A DNA stretch of 22,797 nt from the IMG/VR virus record IMGVR_UViG_3300030389_002756, positions 1 through 22,797 of that record. One strand, given 5' to 3'. The notes under the pieces are model-generated. The model saw only the letters and a list, made by a program, of their open reading frames with translations. It searched no databases and was not told the origin of the DNA. How positions within the stretch are numbered: the first letter of the stretch is position 1; each line of letters begins with the position of its first letter. Of the stretch, positions 7,036 to 16,900 are shown piece by piece. The stretch comes from a virus. Made by a program: the position numbers and the translations under genes.

Positions 7036-10000
7036 CAAAGAAAATTATTAAAGGTTCGGGTGGTGGCCCTCCAACTCCTCCAACTCCGTATCGTGCGCCC
7101 GATACTTTAAACAGTAAACAGTTTGCCACTATACAAGACTTGTTATCAGAAGGTGAGATAGAGGGATTTGCAACACCATCAAAAAATGGCATTGCTAAGA
7201 GTTCTGCTGATTATTTAACGTCAGCACAGAAAGATATTTTTCTAAATGACACACCAATACTTAATGCAAACGCTAGTAACAGTAGTCCAACAGATGCAGA
7301 TTTTAATTTTCAAAGTGTTGTATTAGATGCACGTTTTGGTACAAATAACCAACTTGTTATACCCGGAATTGAATCAAATGACCCTGTAAACTCAAGCCCT
7401 ATAGCTGGTTTCCCTAGACCTTGTACTGTTGCTAATAATGGAGTAACACAATCTATATCTCTTAATAAAGACGCAGTAAGAGTAACAATATCTTTTCCTC
7501 AATTACAAAAAGCAGAAGACAATGGAGATTTATTAGGTTCAAGCGTTGAATTAAAAATACAATTACAAATTAATAATGGAACTTTTACAGATAAAATTCA
7601 AGAAACAATAACTGGAAGATCTGCTGATTTATATTCCAAAGAATATCGTGTAAATTTGCCAGCAACTTATTCACAAGCAGCAATAAAAGTTCTTCGAGTT
7701 ACAGCAGACAGTACAGATAATAATTTAAAAGATGAATTTAGTGTTTCTGTTATGCAAGAGATAGTTGATGATCCACAGACATATCCTGACTCTGCATATG
7801 CACAGTTAAGAATAGACTCTGAGCAATTTAGTGCAATACCAAAAAGAGCATACAGAATAAGAGGAATTAAGGTACGAATACCAGCAGCAAATGGAGGATT
7901 AACACCGACTGTTGTTGCTAATCAAACTATTGCTGATTCTTTAGGTTTAGGAACTTGTAGTACTTTTGGATTTATTCATTACCCAGAAAATTATGTCTTT
8001 AATGGACAAATGGCTGCTGCAACTTGGTGTAGTGATCCAGCAATGATACTTTTAGATCTTCTTACGACTAAACGCTATGGATTTGGAACTCATATAGCCC
8101 CTAATCAAGCTAATGATTCTGAATTGTATGAAAATTTAGATTTATATAGCTTCGTTGCTGCTAGTAGATATTGCACTGGAAATGATGGAGGTAGAACACT
8201 GCTTGACGATGGCTTTGGAAGTAAAGAACCAAGGTTTAGTTGTAATGTAAATATACAGTCATCTAAAGAGGCATTTGATCTTATAAAAGACTTAGCATCA
8301 ATAATGAGGTGCATACCAATATGGTCACAGGGATCTATATCTATTATTCAAGATAGACCTACAGATCCTAGTTATTTATTTAGCTTGGCTAACGTGACTC
8401 CAGAAGGTTTTAGTTATACAGGTTCTAGTCTTAAACAGAGACATTCTGTTGTAAGTGTTAGTTATTTTAATATGGATTCAAGAGAAATGGATTTTGAGGT
8501 GTATGGTGATGGCAATACTACAGCAGAAGTTAATAGAAGAGCAAAACTTGGAATAGTTTACAAACAAGTAAAAAGTTTTGGTTGTACTTCTAGAGGTCAA
8601 GCGCAGCGTTTAGCTCGTGCAATAGTTTTTTCAGAGGAACAAGAAAGTGAGGTTATAAACTTTGCAACATCAATGGATGCTGGAGCAATTGTTAGGCCGG
8701 GAAGTGTCATTGCTGTCAATGATCCAGTTAGACAAGGAGATAGAAGATCTGGTCGCATTGCTGCTGCAACAACAACTCAAATTACAGTTGATGATACTGC
8801 TGACCTTTTTAGTTTTGGAGGTGGTAATGAAAAAGTCAGCGTTATTATGCCCAATGGTTCAGTTGAAAAAAGAGCTTGTACTGTTGTAGGAGATAAAATT
8901 AATCTTACAAGCGGATTAAGCACAACTCCTAACGTAAATTCTATTTGGTTATTAGAGAGTGACGGAACTGGTGAAGAACCACAAACTTTTAGGGTTGTAA
9001 GCGTAGAAGAACAAGATGGTGTTAATTATTCTATTAGTGCATTAGCTTATCGGTCTGATAAGTACGACAATATAGAATCAGTCGATTTTCCTACTTTACC
9101 AGCAAGAAACATATCAAGACTCAATGAGTTAAAACCAGCACCTAGTATAAAAACTCCAATATTAGAAGAAATCGTAGTTGTTAATAATATTGCAATAAAC
9201 AGATTACTTATATCTTGGATTCCTGTTGCTGGTGTTACACAATATCAAGTTCAATATAGATTTCAAAATTCAAATTGGGTTACTGAAATTGTATTTAGAC
9301 CTGATATAGAAATTATGAATACACAAGCTGGAACTTATGATATAAAAGTTTTTTCATTTAATGCTGCTGGTCAATTATCATCTGCTCCATCATCAACACA
9401 GTTTAATGCAGAGGGTAAAAAAGCAGTTCCAAATAATGTAGAAAATCTTACACTAGAACCTGTAAACGATAAATTAGTAAGATTAAGGTGGGATAAATCT
9501 ATTGATGCAGACGTTCTGCATGGAGGTCGAGTCTACATACGACACTCAAATAAGACTGATGGTACAGGAACTTTTGCTAACTCTGTAGATCTTGTACAAG
9601 CTGCTGCTGGTAATACTACAGAAGCAGTTGTACCAGCTTTAGAAGGTGAATATATTTTAAAATTTAGAGATGATGGGGAAAGATTTAGCACAGGAGAAAC
9701 AAGTGTAATTCTTGATTTGCCAGATATGGTAGATACACAAGTAATTCTCACAGAAAGAGATGATGATAATAATTATCCGGGTACTAAGACTCGTACAAGC
9801 ACTACCAGTAATGTTTTAAGTCTTACCAATCCAGCAGCTACTAATGGTTTAACAGGTACTTATGATTTTCAAAACACAGTAGATTTAGGTGGTGTGTTTT
9901 CTCTTAATTTAAAAAGAATACTGCAAACAATAGGAATAGAAATTGGTAATACTATTGAAACACAAATTCCAGATTTACCTCCAAGTTTAGGAGGCCCTGC

Positions 10001-10556
10001 TGGAGGTGGTTGGGATAACTATGCCACTAATGGTAATTTTGATGGTACTGCAATTGAGGATGTTAATGCTCAAATGGTTGTAAGAACAACGCAAACAGAT
10101 CCATCAAGCTCACCAACATATTCATCATTTAATACTTTTGCAAATGGAACATTTAAAGGTAGAGGCTTTCAATTCAGATTAAATTTAACTTCAGAAAATA
10201 CAGGTCATAATATTAATGTTATTCAAGCTGGTTTTATTGCATCATTTGAATCAAGAACTGAACGTAGTTATGTTAGTGGTGGCTCTACTACAACAGCACC
10301 ATTACAGTCTGGCACTTCTTCTTCTGGTTTAGACGTAACTTTTGGAAAACCATTTTTTGTAGGTACTTCTAGTTTAGGTGGTGTTAATGCTTTTTTACCC
10401 TCAGTTGGTATTACAATACAAAACGCATCTGATGGAGATTATTTTATATTGTCGGGGGTTACTGGCACAGGCTTTAACATTAAGATAAAAAATGGTACAA
10501 CTTTTGTAGATAAACAATTTACATTTCAAGCTGTTGGATATGGCAAAGGGGTGTAA
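7032..10556 (+). CDS. Tail tip/central fibre protein, gpJ-like host specificity protein
   Basis: An 1174-residue protein (lambda gpJ is 1132). Seen in order: N-terminal GSGGGPPTPPTPYRAPDTL with SKQFATIQDLLSEGEIEG, the usual gpJ opening; a long beta-rich hub region with GFIHYPENYVFNGQM and LLTTKRYGFG and a phage-tail_3 type stretch; two fibronectin-III-like repeats at about 695-795 and 795-885 (LLISWIPVAGVTQYQVQYR; LVRLRWDKSIDAD); then a variable C-terminal domain (about 900-1174) ending QFTFQAVGYGKGV. It would form the tail tip hub and probably contact the receptor. It overlaps gpI by four bases, completing the lambda-like gene order. Confidence 0.93.
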   Translation: MTKKIIKGSGGGPPTPPTPYRAPDTLNSKQFATIQDLLSEGEIEGFATPSKNGIAKSSADYLTSAQKDIFLNDTPILNANASNSSPTDADFNFQSVVLDARFGTNNQLVIPGIESNDPVNSSPIAGFPRPCTVANNGVTQSISLNKDAVRVTISFPQLQKAEDNGDLLGSSVELKIQLQINNGTFTDKIQETITGRSADLYSKEYRVNLPATYSQAAIKVLRVTADSTDNNLKDEFSVSVMQEIVDDPQTYPDSAYAQLRIDSEQFSAIPKRAYRIRGIKVRIPAANGGLTPTVVANQTIADSLGLGTCSTFGFIHYPENYVFNGQMAAATWCSDPAMILLDLLTTKRYGFGTHIAPNQANDSELYENLDLYSFVAASRYCTGNDGGRTLLDDGFGSKEPRFSCNVNIQSSKEAFDLIKDLASIMRCIPIWSQGSISIIQDRPTDPSYLFSLANVTPEGFSYTGSSLKQRHSVVSVSYFNMDSREMDFEVYGDGNTTAEVNRRAKLGIVYKQVKSFGCTSRGQAQRLARAIVFSEEQESEVINFATSMDAGAIVRPGSVIAVNDPVRQGDRRSGRIAAATTTQITVDDTADLFSFGGGNEKVSVIMPNGSVEKRACTVVGDKINLTSGLSTTPNVNSIWLLESDGTGEEPQTFRVVSVEEQDGVNYSISALAYRSDKYDNIESVDFPTLPARNISRLNELKPAPSIKTPILEEIVVVNNIAINRLLISWIPVAGVTQYQVQYRFQNSNWVTEIVFRPDIEIMNTQAGTYDIKVFSFNAAGQLSSAPSSTQFNAEGKKAVPNNVENLTLEPVNDKLVRLRWDKSIDADVLHGGRVYIRHSNKTDGTGTFANSVDLVQAAAGNTTEAVVPALEGEYILKFRDDGERFSTGETSVILDLPDMVDTQVILTERDDDNNYPGTKTRTSTTSNVLSLTNPAATNGLTGTYDFQNTVDLGGVFSLNLKRILQTIGIEIGNTIETQIPDLPPSLGGPAGGGWDNYATNGNFDGTAIEDVNAQMVVRTTQTDPSSSPTYSSFNTFANGTFKGRGFQFRLNLTSENTGHNINVIQAGFIASFESRTERSYVSGGSTTTAPLQSGTSSSGLDVTFGKPFFVGTSSLGGVNAFLPSVGITIQNASDGDYFILSGVTGTGFNIKIKNGTTFVDKQFTFQAVGYGKGV

Positions 10557-10578
10557 TATGGAGGAAAGTATTTTTTAA

Positions 10579-11748
10579 ATGGCACAAGTAGCTAACAAAG
10601 ATATTGCAAATAGTTCTGGTGCTGGAGTAAGAGCAGACCTTAACCTTGCTTTAGCTGCTGAAGCGTCAAATAATTTTGGAGATAAAGCACAGGCTGGTCA
10701 GATTTTGCCATGTGAATTTGTTGCAGATAATTCTACCTCGCCTAAAAAATTATTAATAAGGTCAACAACAGGAAATGACGGAACTGGTGGCACAACTCCT
10801 ACTTATTTTGATGTTGGTAATTTAGATGAGGATAATTTAGGACTTGTAAAAAGGGCTGGAGACACGCTAACAGGCCCATTAAAACTAGACGATAGCTCTG
10901 GAGCAAGCAGTCCAGCACTATGTTTTGACAACGACAGCGATACTGGAATTTTTAGGTCAGGTGCTAACACGATGGGTTTTTCTACTGCTGGCACACAGAG
11001 AGTTGGAATAAGTAATGCTGGTTTAGATATGCTTAACGCATTACCTATTAGGTTTCAAGATACAAGTGGATCTCCTTTTGTATCACTACAATCTCCATCA
11101 TCGTTATCTGGAAATGTAGCTCTTACGTTACCTTCAGCAATAGTAAATGGTGGATTTTTACAAACTGACTCATCGGGTAATCTTAGTTTTTCTATTGTTG
11201 AGGGTGTGCCAACTGGATCTGTATTCTGTATAGCAGCTAATACAGTTCCAACAGGTTATGTTAAATGCAATGGTGCTTCATACTCAAGAACAGGAACATA
11301 TGCTGCGTTATTTGCAATTATAGGAACTACTTATGGCGGTTCGGGTAGTAATTTTAATGTTCCAGATTTACGAGGTGAATTTGTTAGAGGTTTTGATGAT
11401 AGTAGAGGTGTAGACAGTGGAAGAAATATTAATGATCCGCAAGGCGGACAAAATGCGTCACATGATCACTCTATAAGTCTTTCTGCAACAACTAGCAATA
11501 AATCTTTAACAGGTAGTGTTAGAAGAATTGGAGAAGGTTTTAGAGGTTATGGAACTACAGATGGTGTATTTACAAAGACATTTGATGCAAACAACCCTGT
11601 AACAGAGTCAGCTTCCAATAGTCCTACAGGTGGTTTTAGTATGGATGCTTCACACGATCATACGTTTTCTGCATCTGGTACTTCTGGAAGTCAAGGTTCA
11701 GAGGCTAGACCTCGTAACATAGCAATGCTCTACATTATTAAAATTTAA
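10579..11748 (+). CDS. Tail fibre with collar domain
   Basis: A 389-residue fibre. N-terminus starts AQVANKDIANSSGAGVRADL; the middle has an ALCFDNDSDTGIFRSG motif and a GTQRVGISNAG strand motif akin to those in the large fibre at 13667. The C-terminal part is a phage tail collar domain (about 215-285): VPTGYVKCNGASYSRT, then FNVPDLRGEFVRGFDDSRG. After that come two HDH motifs (ASHDHSISL and ASHDHTFSA), as in metal-binding short fibres such as T4 gp12, and an end typical of collar fibres (EARPRNIAMLYIIKI). GGAGG at 10560-10564 lies 14 bases before the ATG, a longish spacing. Confidence 0.88.
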   Translation: MAQVANKDIANSSGAGVRADLNLALAAEASNNFGDKAQAGQILPCEFVADNSTSPKKLLIRSTTGNDGTGGTTPTYFDVGNLDEDNLGLVKRAGDTLTGPLKLDDSSGASSPALCFDNDSDTGIFRSGANTMGFSTAGTQRVGISNAGLDMLNALPIRFQDTSGSPFVSLQSPSSLSGNVALTLPSAIVNGGFLQTDSSGNLSFSIVEGVPTGSVFCIAANTVPTGYVKCNGASYSRTGTYAALFAIIGTTYGGSGSNFNVPDLRGEFVRGFDDSRGVDSGRNINDPQGGQNASHDHSISLSATTSNKSLTGSVRRIGEGFRGYGTTDGVFTKTFDANNPVTESASNSPTGGFSMDASHDHTFSASGTSGSQGSEARPRNIAMLYIIKI

Positions 11749-11750
11749 TT

Positions 11751-12095
11751 ATGGCGATACAACCCGGAACTTACAACATGACAGTTCAAAGAAGAGCAGA
11801 TTTTTCTTTGCAACTTGTTTTTAAAGATTCTACTGGAACTGTTATAAACCTTACTGGATATACAGTCTATGCTCAATGTTGGGATGAAGGCAGAAATATT
11901 AAATATGGAGATTTTGCAATTACCTATACTAATAGAGCTAATGGTGTTATTGATATTTCCTTAACTGATGTACAGACTGCTACTTTTGAAACTAATACAC
12001 TTTATTATGATGTATTACTTGAAGACCCAAACGGATTGCGAGAGTACTACCTTGAAGGTGTTATAACTATGTCAGAGGGTTATAGTTCACCATGA
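11751..12095 (+). CDS. Small fibre-locus protein, beta-sandwich type
   Basis: A 114-residue protein that starts three bases after the collar fibre stop and overlaps the next gene by four bases. Alternating hydrophobic strands (YNMTVQRRADFSLQLVFKDS, then INLTGYTVYAQCWDE, then LREYYLEGVITMSEGY) suggest a beta-sandwich. The layout resembles the N-terminal domain of BppU-type baseplate proteins and a small protein that, from memory, is common beside marine phage fibres. A role in joining fibres to the tail tip is an inference from position only. Confidence 0.65.
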   Translation: MAIQPGTYNMTVQRRADFSLQLVFKDSTGTVINLTGYTVYAQCWDEGRNIKYGDFAITYTNRANGVIDISLTDVQTATFETNTLYYDVLLEDPNGLREYYLEGVITMSEGYSSP

Positions 12096-12331
12096 CTTCT
12101 GTTAATGTCACAACCAGTAAAAATACTGTTACTGTTAATGAAGGTGACGCAACAGTTATTACTGTTGCTACACAAGGGCCACAAGGCCCATCCTTTAGTT
12201 CAACAGGCAAAGGATTAAATGATTCTGGTGTAGTAGGTAATTCTGTTATTTACTATGACTCTACTTCTGCTACATTTAAAGCAGATGCAACTCGTACTGT
12301 AGAAAACCTTGTCGATGGGGGTTCATTTTAA
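12092..12331 (+). CDS. Small fibre-locus protein with collagen-like GPQGP
   Basis: A 79-residue protein. N-terminal Thr/Val-rich beta part (SVNVTTSKNTVTVNEGDA), a short GPQGP collagen-like hinge near residue 30, and a C-terminal part with VIYYDSTSATFKADATR. It overlaps its upstream neighbour by four bases and ends three bases before the next fibre gene, so the whole group is likely one transcript. Possibly a trimer-forming adaptor; function not known to me. Confidence 0.6.
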   Translation: MTSVNVTTSKNTVTVNEGDATVITVATQGPQGPSFSSTGKGLNDSGVVGNSVIYYDSTSATFKADATRTVENLVDGGSF

Positions 12332-12334
12332 ACT

Positions 12335-13645
12335 ATGGCTAACACAATCCGCATAAAAAGATCCACAGGATCATCAGCACCAACCACACTAGAAAATGCG
12401 GAATTAGCATTTAGTGAAGGTAGTAAAACTCTATTTATTGGTATAGGAACTGGAGGATCTGGAGGGTCTGCAACTACTATTGAGCCTATTGGTGGAGAAG
12501 GTAAGTTTTTTGATAAAGATACAGTAATAAATGCTAATAAAGTATTATCAGGGCCAACAACAGGATCAGATGCAGCACCTACATTTAGGGCATTAGTATC
12601 AGACGATATTCCTTCTGTAGCACACACCAAGATAAGCGACTTTGATACAGGTGTTAGAACAAATAAATTAAATGAAATGGCTACTCCAACAGCTTCAGTA
12701 AGCTTTGGAAGTCAAAACATTACAAACTTAGCTGATCCTGTAAATACACAAGATGCAGCGACTAAGGGCTTCGTTGAAGCCACATCACAAGGACTTGATG
12801 TTAAAGATTCGTGCGTAGCAGCAACAACAGCAAACATCACAATATCAACTGCTCTAAACAATGGAGACACGCTAGATGGTGTTACTTTATCAACTAATGA
12901 TCGTGTTCTTGTAAAAGACCAATCAACAGCAAGTCAAAATGGTATATATGTAGTCGGCTCTTCTCCAGCTAGGGCAGCAGATTTAGCTACTGGTGCTAAC
13001 GCTGCTGGTTTCTTTACTTTTGTAGAAAAAGGAACAGTTAACGCAGATAACGGCTTTGTTTGCACATCAGACTCTGGCTCTGCTGTTGTGGGTACTAATA
13101 ACCTCACGATTGCACAATTCTCTGGTGCTGGTCAGATAACAGCAGCAGATGGTCTACAAAAGTCAGGAAACACATTATCAGTAGATCTTAAATCAAATGG
13201 AGGACTTGTAATCGAGTCCACAGAGATGGCTGTTAACTTAGGTGCTAGTTCTATAACAGGTACGTTAGCAATATCTGACGGAGGAACAGGTGCAACATCA
13301 GCTTCTAATGCAAGAACATCACTAGGACTTGTCATTGGTACAGACGTAGAACCTCATAGCGATAAGTTGACAGAACTTGCAACCATGAATCAGACAACAG
13401 CTAACTCTTTAGCTGATTTAACTGATAGCGAAGTGCAAATCTTAGATGGTGCAGTGGTAACAACCACAGAGTTCAATACAGTTTGCGATGGTGGTACTTC
13501 CGCAACCTCAACAACTCTTGTCGCTACAGATAAATTTGTTGCAAACGACAATGGCACAATGGTACAGGTCGCTTTATCTGATCTTGTTACTTTTCTAGAA
13601 AATGGAAGTGTATCTGGTTTTGATATAGATGGTGGAAGCTATTAG
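12335..13645 (+). CDS. Tail fibre protein with Mtd-N-like attachment segment
   Basis: A 436-residue fibre. The first 50 residues (ANTIRIKRSTGSSAPTTLEN, then LAFSEGSKTLFIGIG) resemble the N-terminal attachment domain seen in Mtd-type and many marine phage fibres, and the fibre at 13667 begins in the same way. Middle: NLADPVNTQDAATKGFVE followed by a GLDVKDSCVAATTANIT domain and VLVKDQSTASQNGIYVV, a block found, from memory, in T4-like and other cyanophage structural proteins. C-terminus is Ser/Thr-rich and ends SGFDIDGGSY. No self-cleaving chaperone is visible. Receptor or virion decoration role inferred. Confidence 0.75.
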   Translation: MANTIRIKRSTGSSAPTTLENAELAFSEGSKTLFIGIGTGGSGGSATTIEPIGGEGKFFDKDTVINANKVLSGPTTGSDAAPTFRALVSDDIPSVAHTKISDFDTGVRTNKLNEMATPTASVSFGSQNITNLADPVNTQDAATKGFVEATSQGLDVKDSCVAATTANITISTALNNGDTLDGVTLSTNDRVLVKDQSTASQNGIYVVGSSPARAADLATGANAAGFFTFVEKGTVNADNGFVCTSDSGSAVVGTNNLTIAQFSGAGQITAADGLQKSGNTLSVDLKSNGGLVIESTEMAVNLGASSITGTLAISDGGTGATSASNARTSLGLVIGTDVEPHSDKLTELATMNQTTANSLADLTDSEVQILDGAVVTTTEFNTVCDGGTSATSTTLVATDKFVANDNGTMVQVALSDLVTFLENGSVSGFDIDGGSY

Positions 13646-13650
13646 ACCAT

Positions 13651-13658
13651 AAGGAGGT
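13651..13658 (+). promoter_or_regulatory. Strong Shine-Dalgarno for the S74 fibre
   Basis: AAGGAGGT, a full anti-16S match, 8 bases before the ATG at 13667. It is the best ribosome site I see in the window and fixes the start of the 1077-residue fibre. Confidence 0.85.
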
Positions 13659-13666
13659 AAAAGCCA

Positions 13667-16600
13667 ATGGCTAATGTAATTCGACTCAAAAGAGCATCAG
13701 GAAGTGACCCAGCAGCAAGTGATCTTGTTTCGGGCGAACCAGCCGTTAGAACCGATACTGGCGAACTGTTTTTTAAGAAAGATGATGGTTCTATAGCAAA
13801 GGTAGCTGGTGCTGGCGGTGGCCCTGACTTTAAATATCTTGCACTTAGAAACGCAGCTAATAATGGTGCTGCATCTTTTCCTAATGCAGATTTTACTCTT
13901 GTAACATCTGGCACTACATCTGCAATAACTCCAACAGCAGCAAATACGTTATTAGTTAGTGTTAATGGTGTTATCCAAAAACCAAACACAGGTACATCTA
14001 CACCCTCACAAGGTTTTGCATTAAGTGGTTCTACAATAAAATTTGGAGCTAATATCTCTGCTGCACCAGATTTTATTCTTTATCAAGAATCAGGTGGTAT
14101 TGGAGAACCAAGTGACGATACAGTAAGCGAAGTAAAATTAAAAGTCAGTAATAGTCCTGTTAATGGATATTTTCTTTCTGCACAATCTGGTAATAATGGA
14201 GGACTTACTTGGGCTGCACCTGTAGCAACATCTTGTACTGGTAACTCTGCAACAGCAACAGCACTTGCAACAGCTAGGACTATAAATGGAACTAGCTTTG
14301 ACGGAACAGCAAATATCACAGTTACGGCTGCTGCTGGAACGCTTACAGGGAACACGCTTAATAGTTCTGTTGTTACCAGTTCTCTTACGTCACTAGGAGA
14401 CTTGACGAGTCTTACTGTCACAGGAAACATGGCAGTAGACACCAACACATTATTTGTTGACTCTTCCAACAATCGGGTAGGTATAGGTACAACAAGTCCT
14501 AGCTCACCTTTTACTGTTTCTGACGGAGATCAAGGTTTTGAAGTTCATCCAAACTCAAGTTCAACCATAAGATTACTTGCGTTTGATAGAACAAATAGCG
14601 TAAGAAAAAATCTTAGAATTGATGCTTTAGCATACGAAATACAATGCAATAATGGAACTGAAAAAATTCGTATAGATTCGTCTGGAAACGTAGGTATAGG
14701 TACATCAAGTCCAACAGAAGTTTTACATATACAAACTGGATCTAGTAGTGATAGTTTTCCTGTTAAATTTATAAGAGGAGGTAGTGCTGTAGCTGGATAT
14801 TTATATAGCGATAGTGTTGGTTCGGGGATTGTCGGTTCGGGAAAAAATCTTAATGAAGCTGGTATATATCTGGTAAATAATTCTCGTATAGATTTTAGAG
14901 TCAATGGCTCAGAACGTATGCGTATAGATTCGTCTGGCAGACTAGGTATAGGTACAACAAGTCCTAGTAGCTATAACTCTAGTTTTGATGATTTAGTGAT
15001 TGAGGGATCATCAAATCAAGGTATAACGATTGCTACAACAAATACTTCTGCTCTTTGTCAAATTGGTTTTGCAGATGGAACTTCTGGAGATGCTCAATTT
15101 AGAGGTTTACTTCGTTACGATCATAGTTCAGATCATTTTGCGTTCTATACGGCAGGTTTAAATGAACGTATGCGTATAGATTCAGATGGAAGAGTACAGA
15201 TAGGTTCAACAAATAACTCTTCAACAGGTACAAAATTTGTTGTAGGTAATGGTAATAACATGGCTGCTACGGCTCTTATCAATACGCAAGATACAGATAT
15301 AAATGCTCTTACTTTAAGTAATTGGGATGGAGCTACAACATCAAATAAAGTATTAATTGGTTTTGATAATAGTGGGCGTGGATCTTTTTCTTTAGGTATG
15401 CCAGCAGCAACAAACGCCCTTGCATTTTTTGGTTCTATAGATGGTTCTAGTAATGAACGTATGCGTATAGATTCATCTGGAAGGCTGCTTGTTGGAACTA
15501 CATCAATTCTTCACTCAGGAGATCATAAACTTTATGTAGCTGGTACTGATGCAAGTACATCTATTTCTCTAAATAGGTATTCTGATAATGATTTTGCAAG
15601 TTATATATATTTTCGCAAGTCTAGAAGTGGAACTATTGGTGGAAATACTTCTGTTCAAGATGATGACCTTTTAGGAAGAATTTATTTTGAAGGTAATGAT
15701 GGAAGTTCACCTGTATCAGCAGCATATATTGAAGCTCATGTAGATGGAACACCCGGAAACCAAGATATGCCGGGTCGTTTAGAGTTTTTAACAGCAGCCG
15801 ATGGCACTCCTACTCCTGTTGAACGTATGCGTATAGATTCGTCTGGAAAAGTTGGTATAGGTACCTCAACAATAGGTAATAAATTACAAGTGCATGAAAG
15901 TGGAAGTTTTGCTTCTTTTGCAGGTTTCAGCAACGATACTACAGGGTCAAGTTCTAGTGATGGATTAATTGTTGGGATAGATTCAAATGAAGAAGGTGTG
16001 CTTTATCACTATGAAAATAAAGCAATAAGATTTGGAACTAACAATAGTGAAAGGATGCGTCTAGATTCGTCTGGAAGATTATTAATAGGTACAACAAACA
16101 ATACCAATGGTCATATTTCAGCTAGTAATTTAGCTGTTCAAGGTGCAGATCTCGCTATTTTTAAAGATAGTGGAGGAGATAATTCTGGTGTTAGTGGACA
16201 TAAATTAAAGTTTGTAACTCAAAGTGGAAGTTTAGGTGAAATAGATGTCTTAAGTGAAGGAGGTGGTGGGCCTAATGGAAGAGGTGGTGCTATGCGTTTC
16301 TACACAAAAGCCAATAATACTGCAAGTGCATCAGAACGTCTTCGTATTACCCAAGAGGGCAACATTAAATCTTACAGATTTAATACCCTTTTTGGAAATG
16401 AAGGTTTAGAACTTTTTAATACTACTACTGGTGGTCCACAGCTGCAAATTTCCAGAATTTCTGGTGACCCTTTACTACTTAACAGAAACACCACTGATGG
16501 AAAAATAATTGAATTAAGAAGAGGTTGGAGTGCTGGTGGCAGTATTGATGTTGGAGTTAATAGTGCAACTTATAACACATCATCTGACTATAGATTAAAA

Positions 16601-16900
16601 GAAAATATCGTTGCAATATCTGATGGTATTGCAAGATTAAAAACTTTAAAACCATCAAGGTTTAATTGGATAGGACACCCAAACAGTACTCGTGATGGAT
16701 TTATAGCACATGAAGTTACAGCAGTTCCAGAAGCAATCACAGGAACTAAAGATGAAGTATATACAGAGGATCAACCTGATGTAAATATAAAAGCTGGCGA
16801 TCCAAAATATCAAGGAATAGATCAAAGTAGACTTGTACCCTTACTTGTAGCTGCATTACAAGAAGCTATCGGTAGAATAGAAGCATTGGAGGCAAAGTAA
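13667..16900 (+). CDS. Large tail fibre with C-terminal S74 self-cleaving chaperone
   Basis: A 1077-residue fibre. N-terminus (ANVIRLKRASGSDPAASDLV, GEPAVRTDTGELFFKKDDGS) repeats the attachment motif of the fibre at 12335. From about residue 260 to 900 the shaft carries repeated strand units of the form ERMRIDSSGRLGIGTTS with variable spacers. The last 105 residues are a peptidase S74 intramolecular chaperone: SDYRLKEN with S973 and K978 as the expected catalytic pair, then LKPSRFNWIG, GFIAHEV and a C-terminal coiled coil (LVPLLVAALQEAIGRIEALE). Known members trimerise the shaft and then cut themselves off before that serine, here between S972 and S973. A perfect Shine-Dalgarno precedes the gene. 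Confidence 0.92.
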   Translation: MANVIRLKRASGSDPAASDLVSGEPAVRTDTGELFFKKDDGSIAKVAGAGGGPDFKYLALRNAANNGAASFPNADFTLVTSGTTSAITPTAANTLLVSVNGVIQKPNTGTSTPSQGFALSGSTIKFGANISAAPDFILYQESGGIGEPSDDTVSEVKLKVSNSPVNGYFLSAQSGNNGGLTWAAPVATSCTGNSATATALATARTINGTSFDGTANITVTAAAGTLTGNTLNSSVVTSSLTSLGDLTSLTVTGNMAVDTNTLFVDSSNNRVGIGTTSPSSPFTVSDGDQGFEVHPNSSSTIRLLAFDRTNSVRKNLRIDALAYEIQCNNGTEKIRIDSSGNVGIGTSSPTEVLHIQTGSSSDSFPVKFIRGGSAVAGYLYSDSVGSGIVGSGKNLNEAGIYLVNNSRIDFRVNGSERMRIDSSGRLGIGTTSPSSYNSSFDDLVIEGSSNQGITIATTNTSALCQIGFADGTSGDAQFRGLLRYDHSSDHFAFYTAGLNERMRIDSDGRVQIGSTNNSSTGTKFVVGNGNNMAATALINTQDTDINALTLSNWDGATTSNKVLIGFDNSGRGSFSLGMPAATNALAFFGSIDGSSNERMRIDSSGRLLVGTTSILHSGDHKLYVAGTDASTSISLNRYSDNDFASYIYFRKSRSGTIGGNTSVQDDDLLGRIYFEGNDGSSPVSAAYIEAHVDGTPGNQDMPGRLEFLTAADGTPTPVERMRIDSSGKVGIGTSTIGNKLQVHESGSFASFAGFSNDTTGSSSSDGLIVGIDSNEEGVLYHYENKAIRFGTNNSERMRLDSSGRLLIGTTNNTNGHISASNLAVQGADLAIFKDSGGDNSGVSGHKLKFVTQSGSLGEIDVLSEGGGGPNGRGGAMRFYTKANNTASASERLRITQEGNIKSYRFNTLFGNEGLELFNTTTGGPQLQISRISGDPLLLNRNTTDGKIIELRRGWSAGGSIDVGVNSATYNTSSDYRLKENIVAISDGIARLKTLKPSRFNWIGHPNSTRDGFIAHEVTAVPEAITGTKDEVYTEDQPDVNIKAGDPKYQGIDQSRLVPLLVAALQEAIGRIEALEAK
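14912..15840 (+). repeat. Four identical in-frame 20-nt repeats in the S74 fibre
   Basis: GAACGTATGCGTATAGATTC occurs at 14912-14931, 15164-15183, 15455-15474 and 15821-15840, with diverged copies near 14660 and 16049. Spacings of 252, 291 and 366 bases are all multiples of three. Each encodes ERMRIDS, the start of one shaft unit. The near-perfect DNA identity, beside diverged spacers, suggests recent duplication or exchange between units. Confidence 0.85.

Noticed and set aside
14912-15840. CRISPR array (repeated 20-mers)
   Set aside because: Repeats are inside one long reading frame, in phase, with spacers of 230-350 bases encoding shaft sequence.
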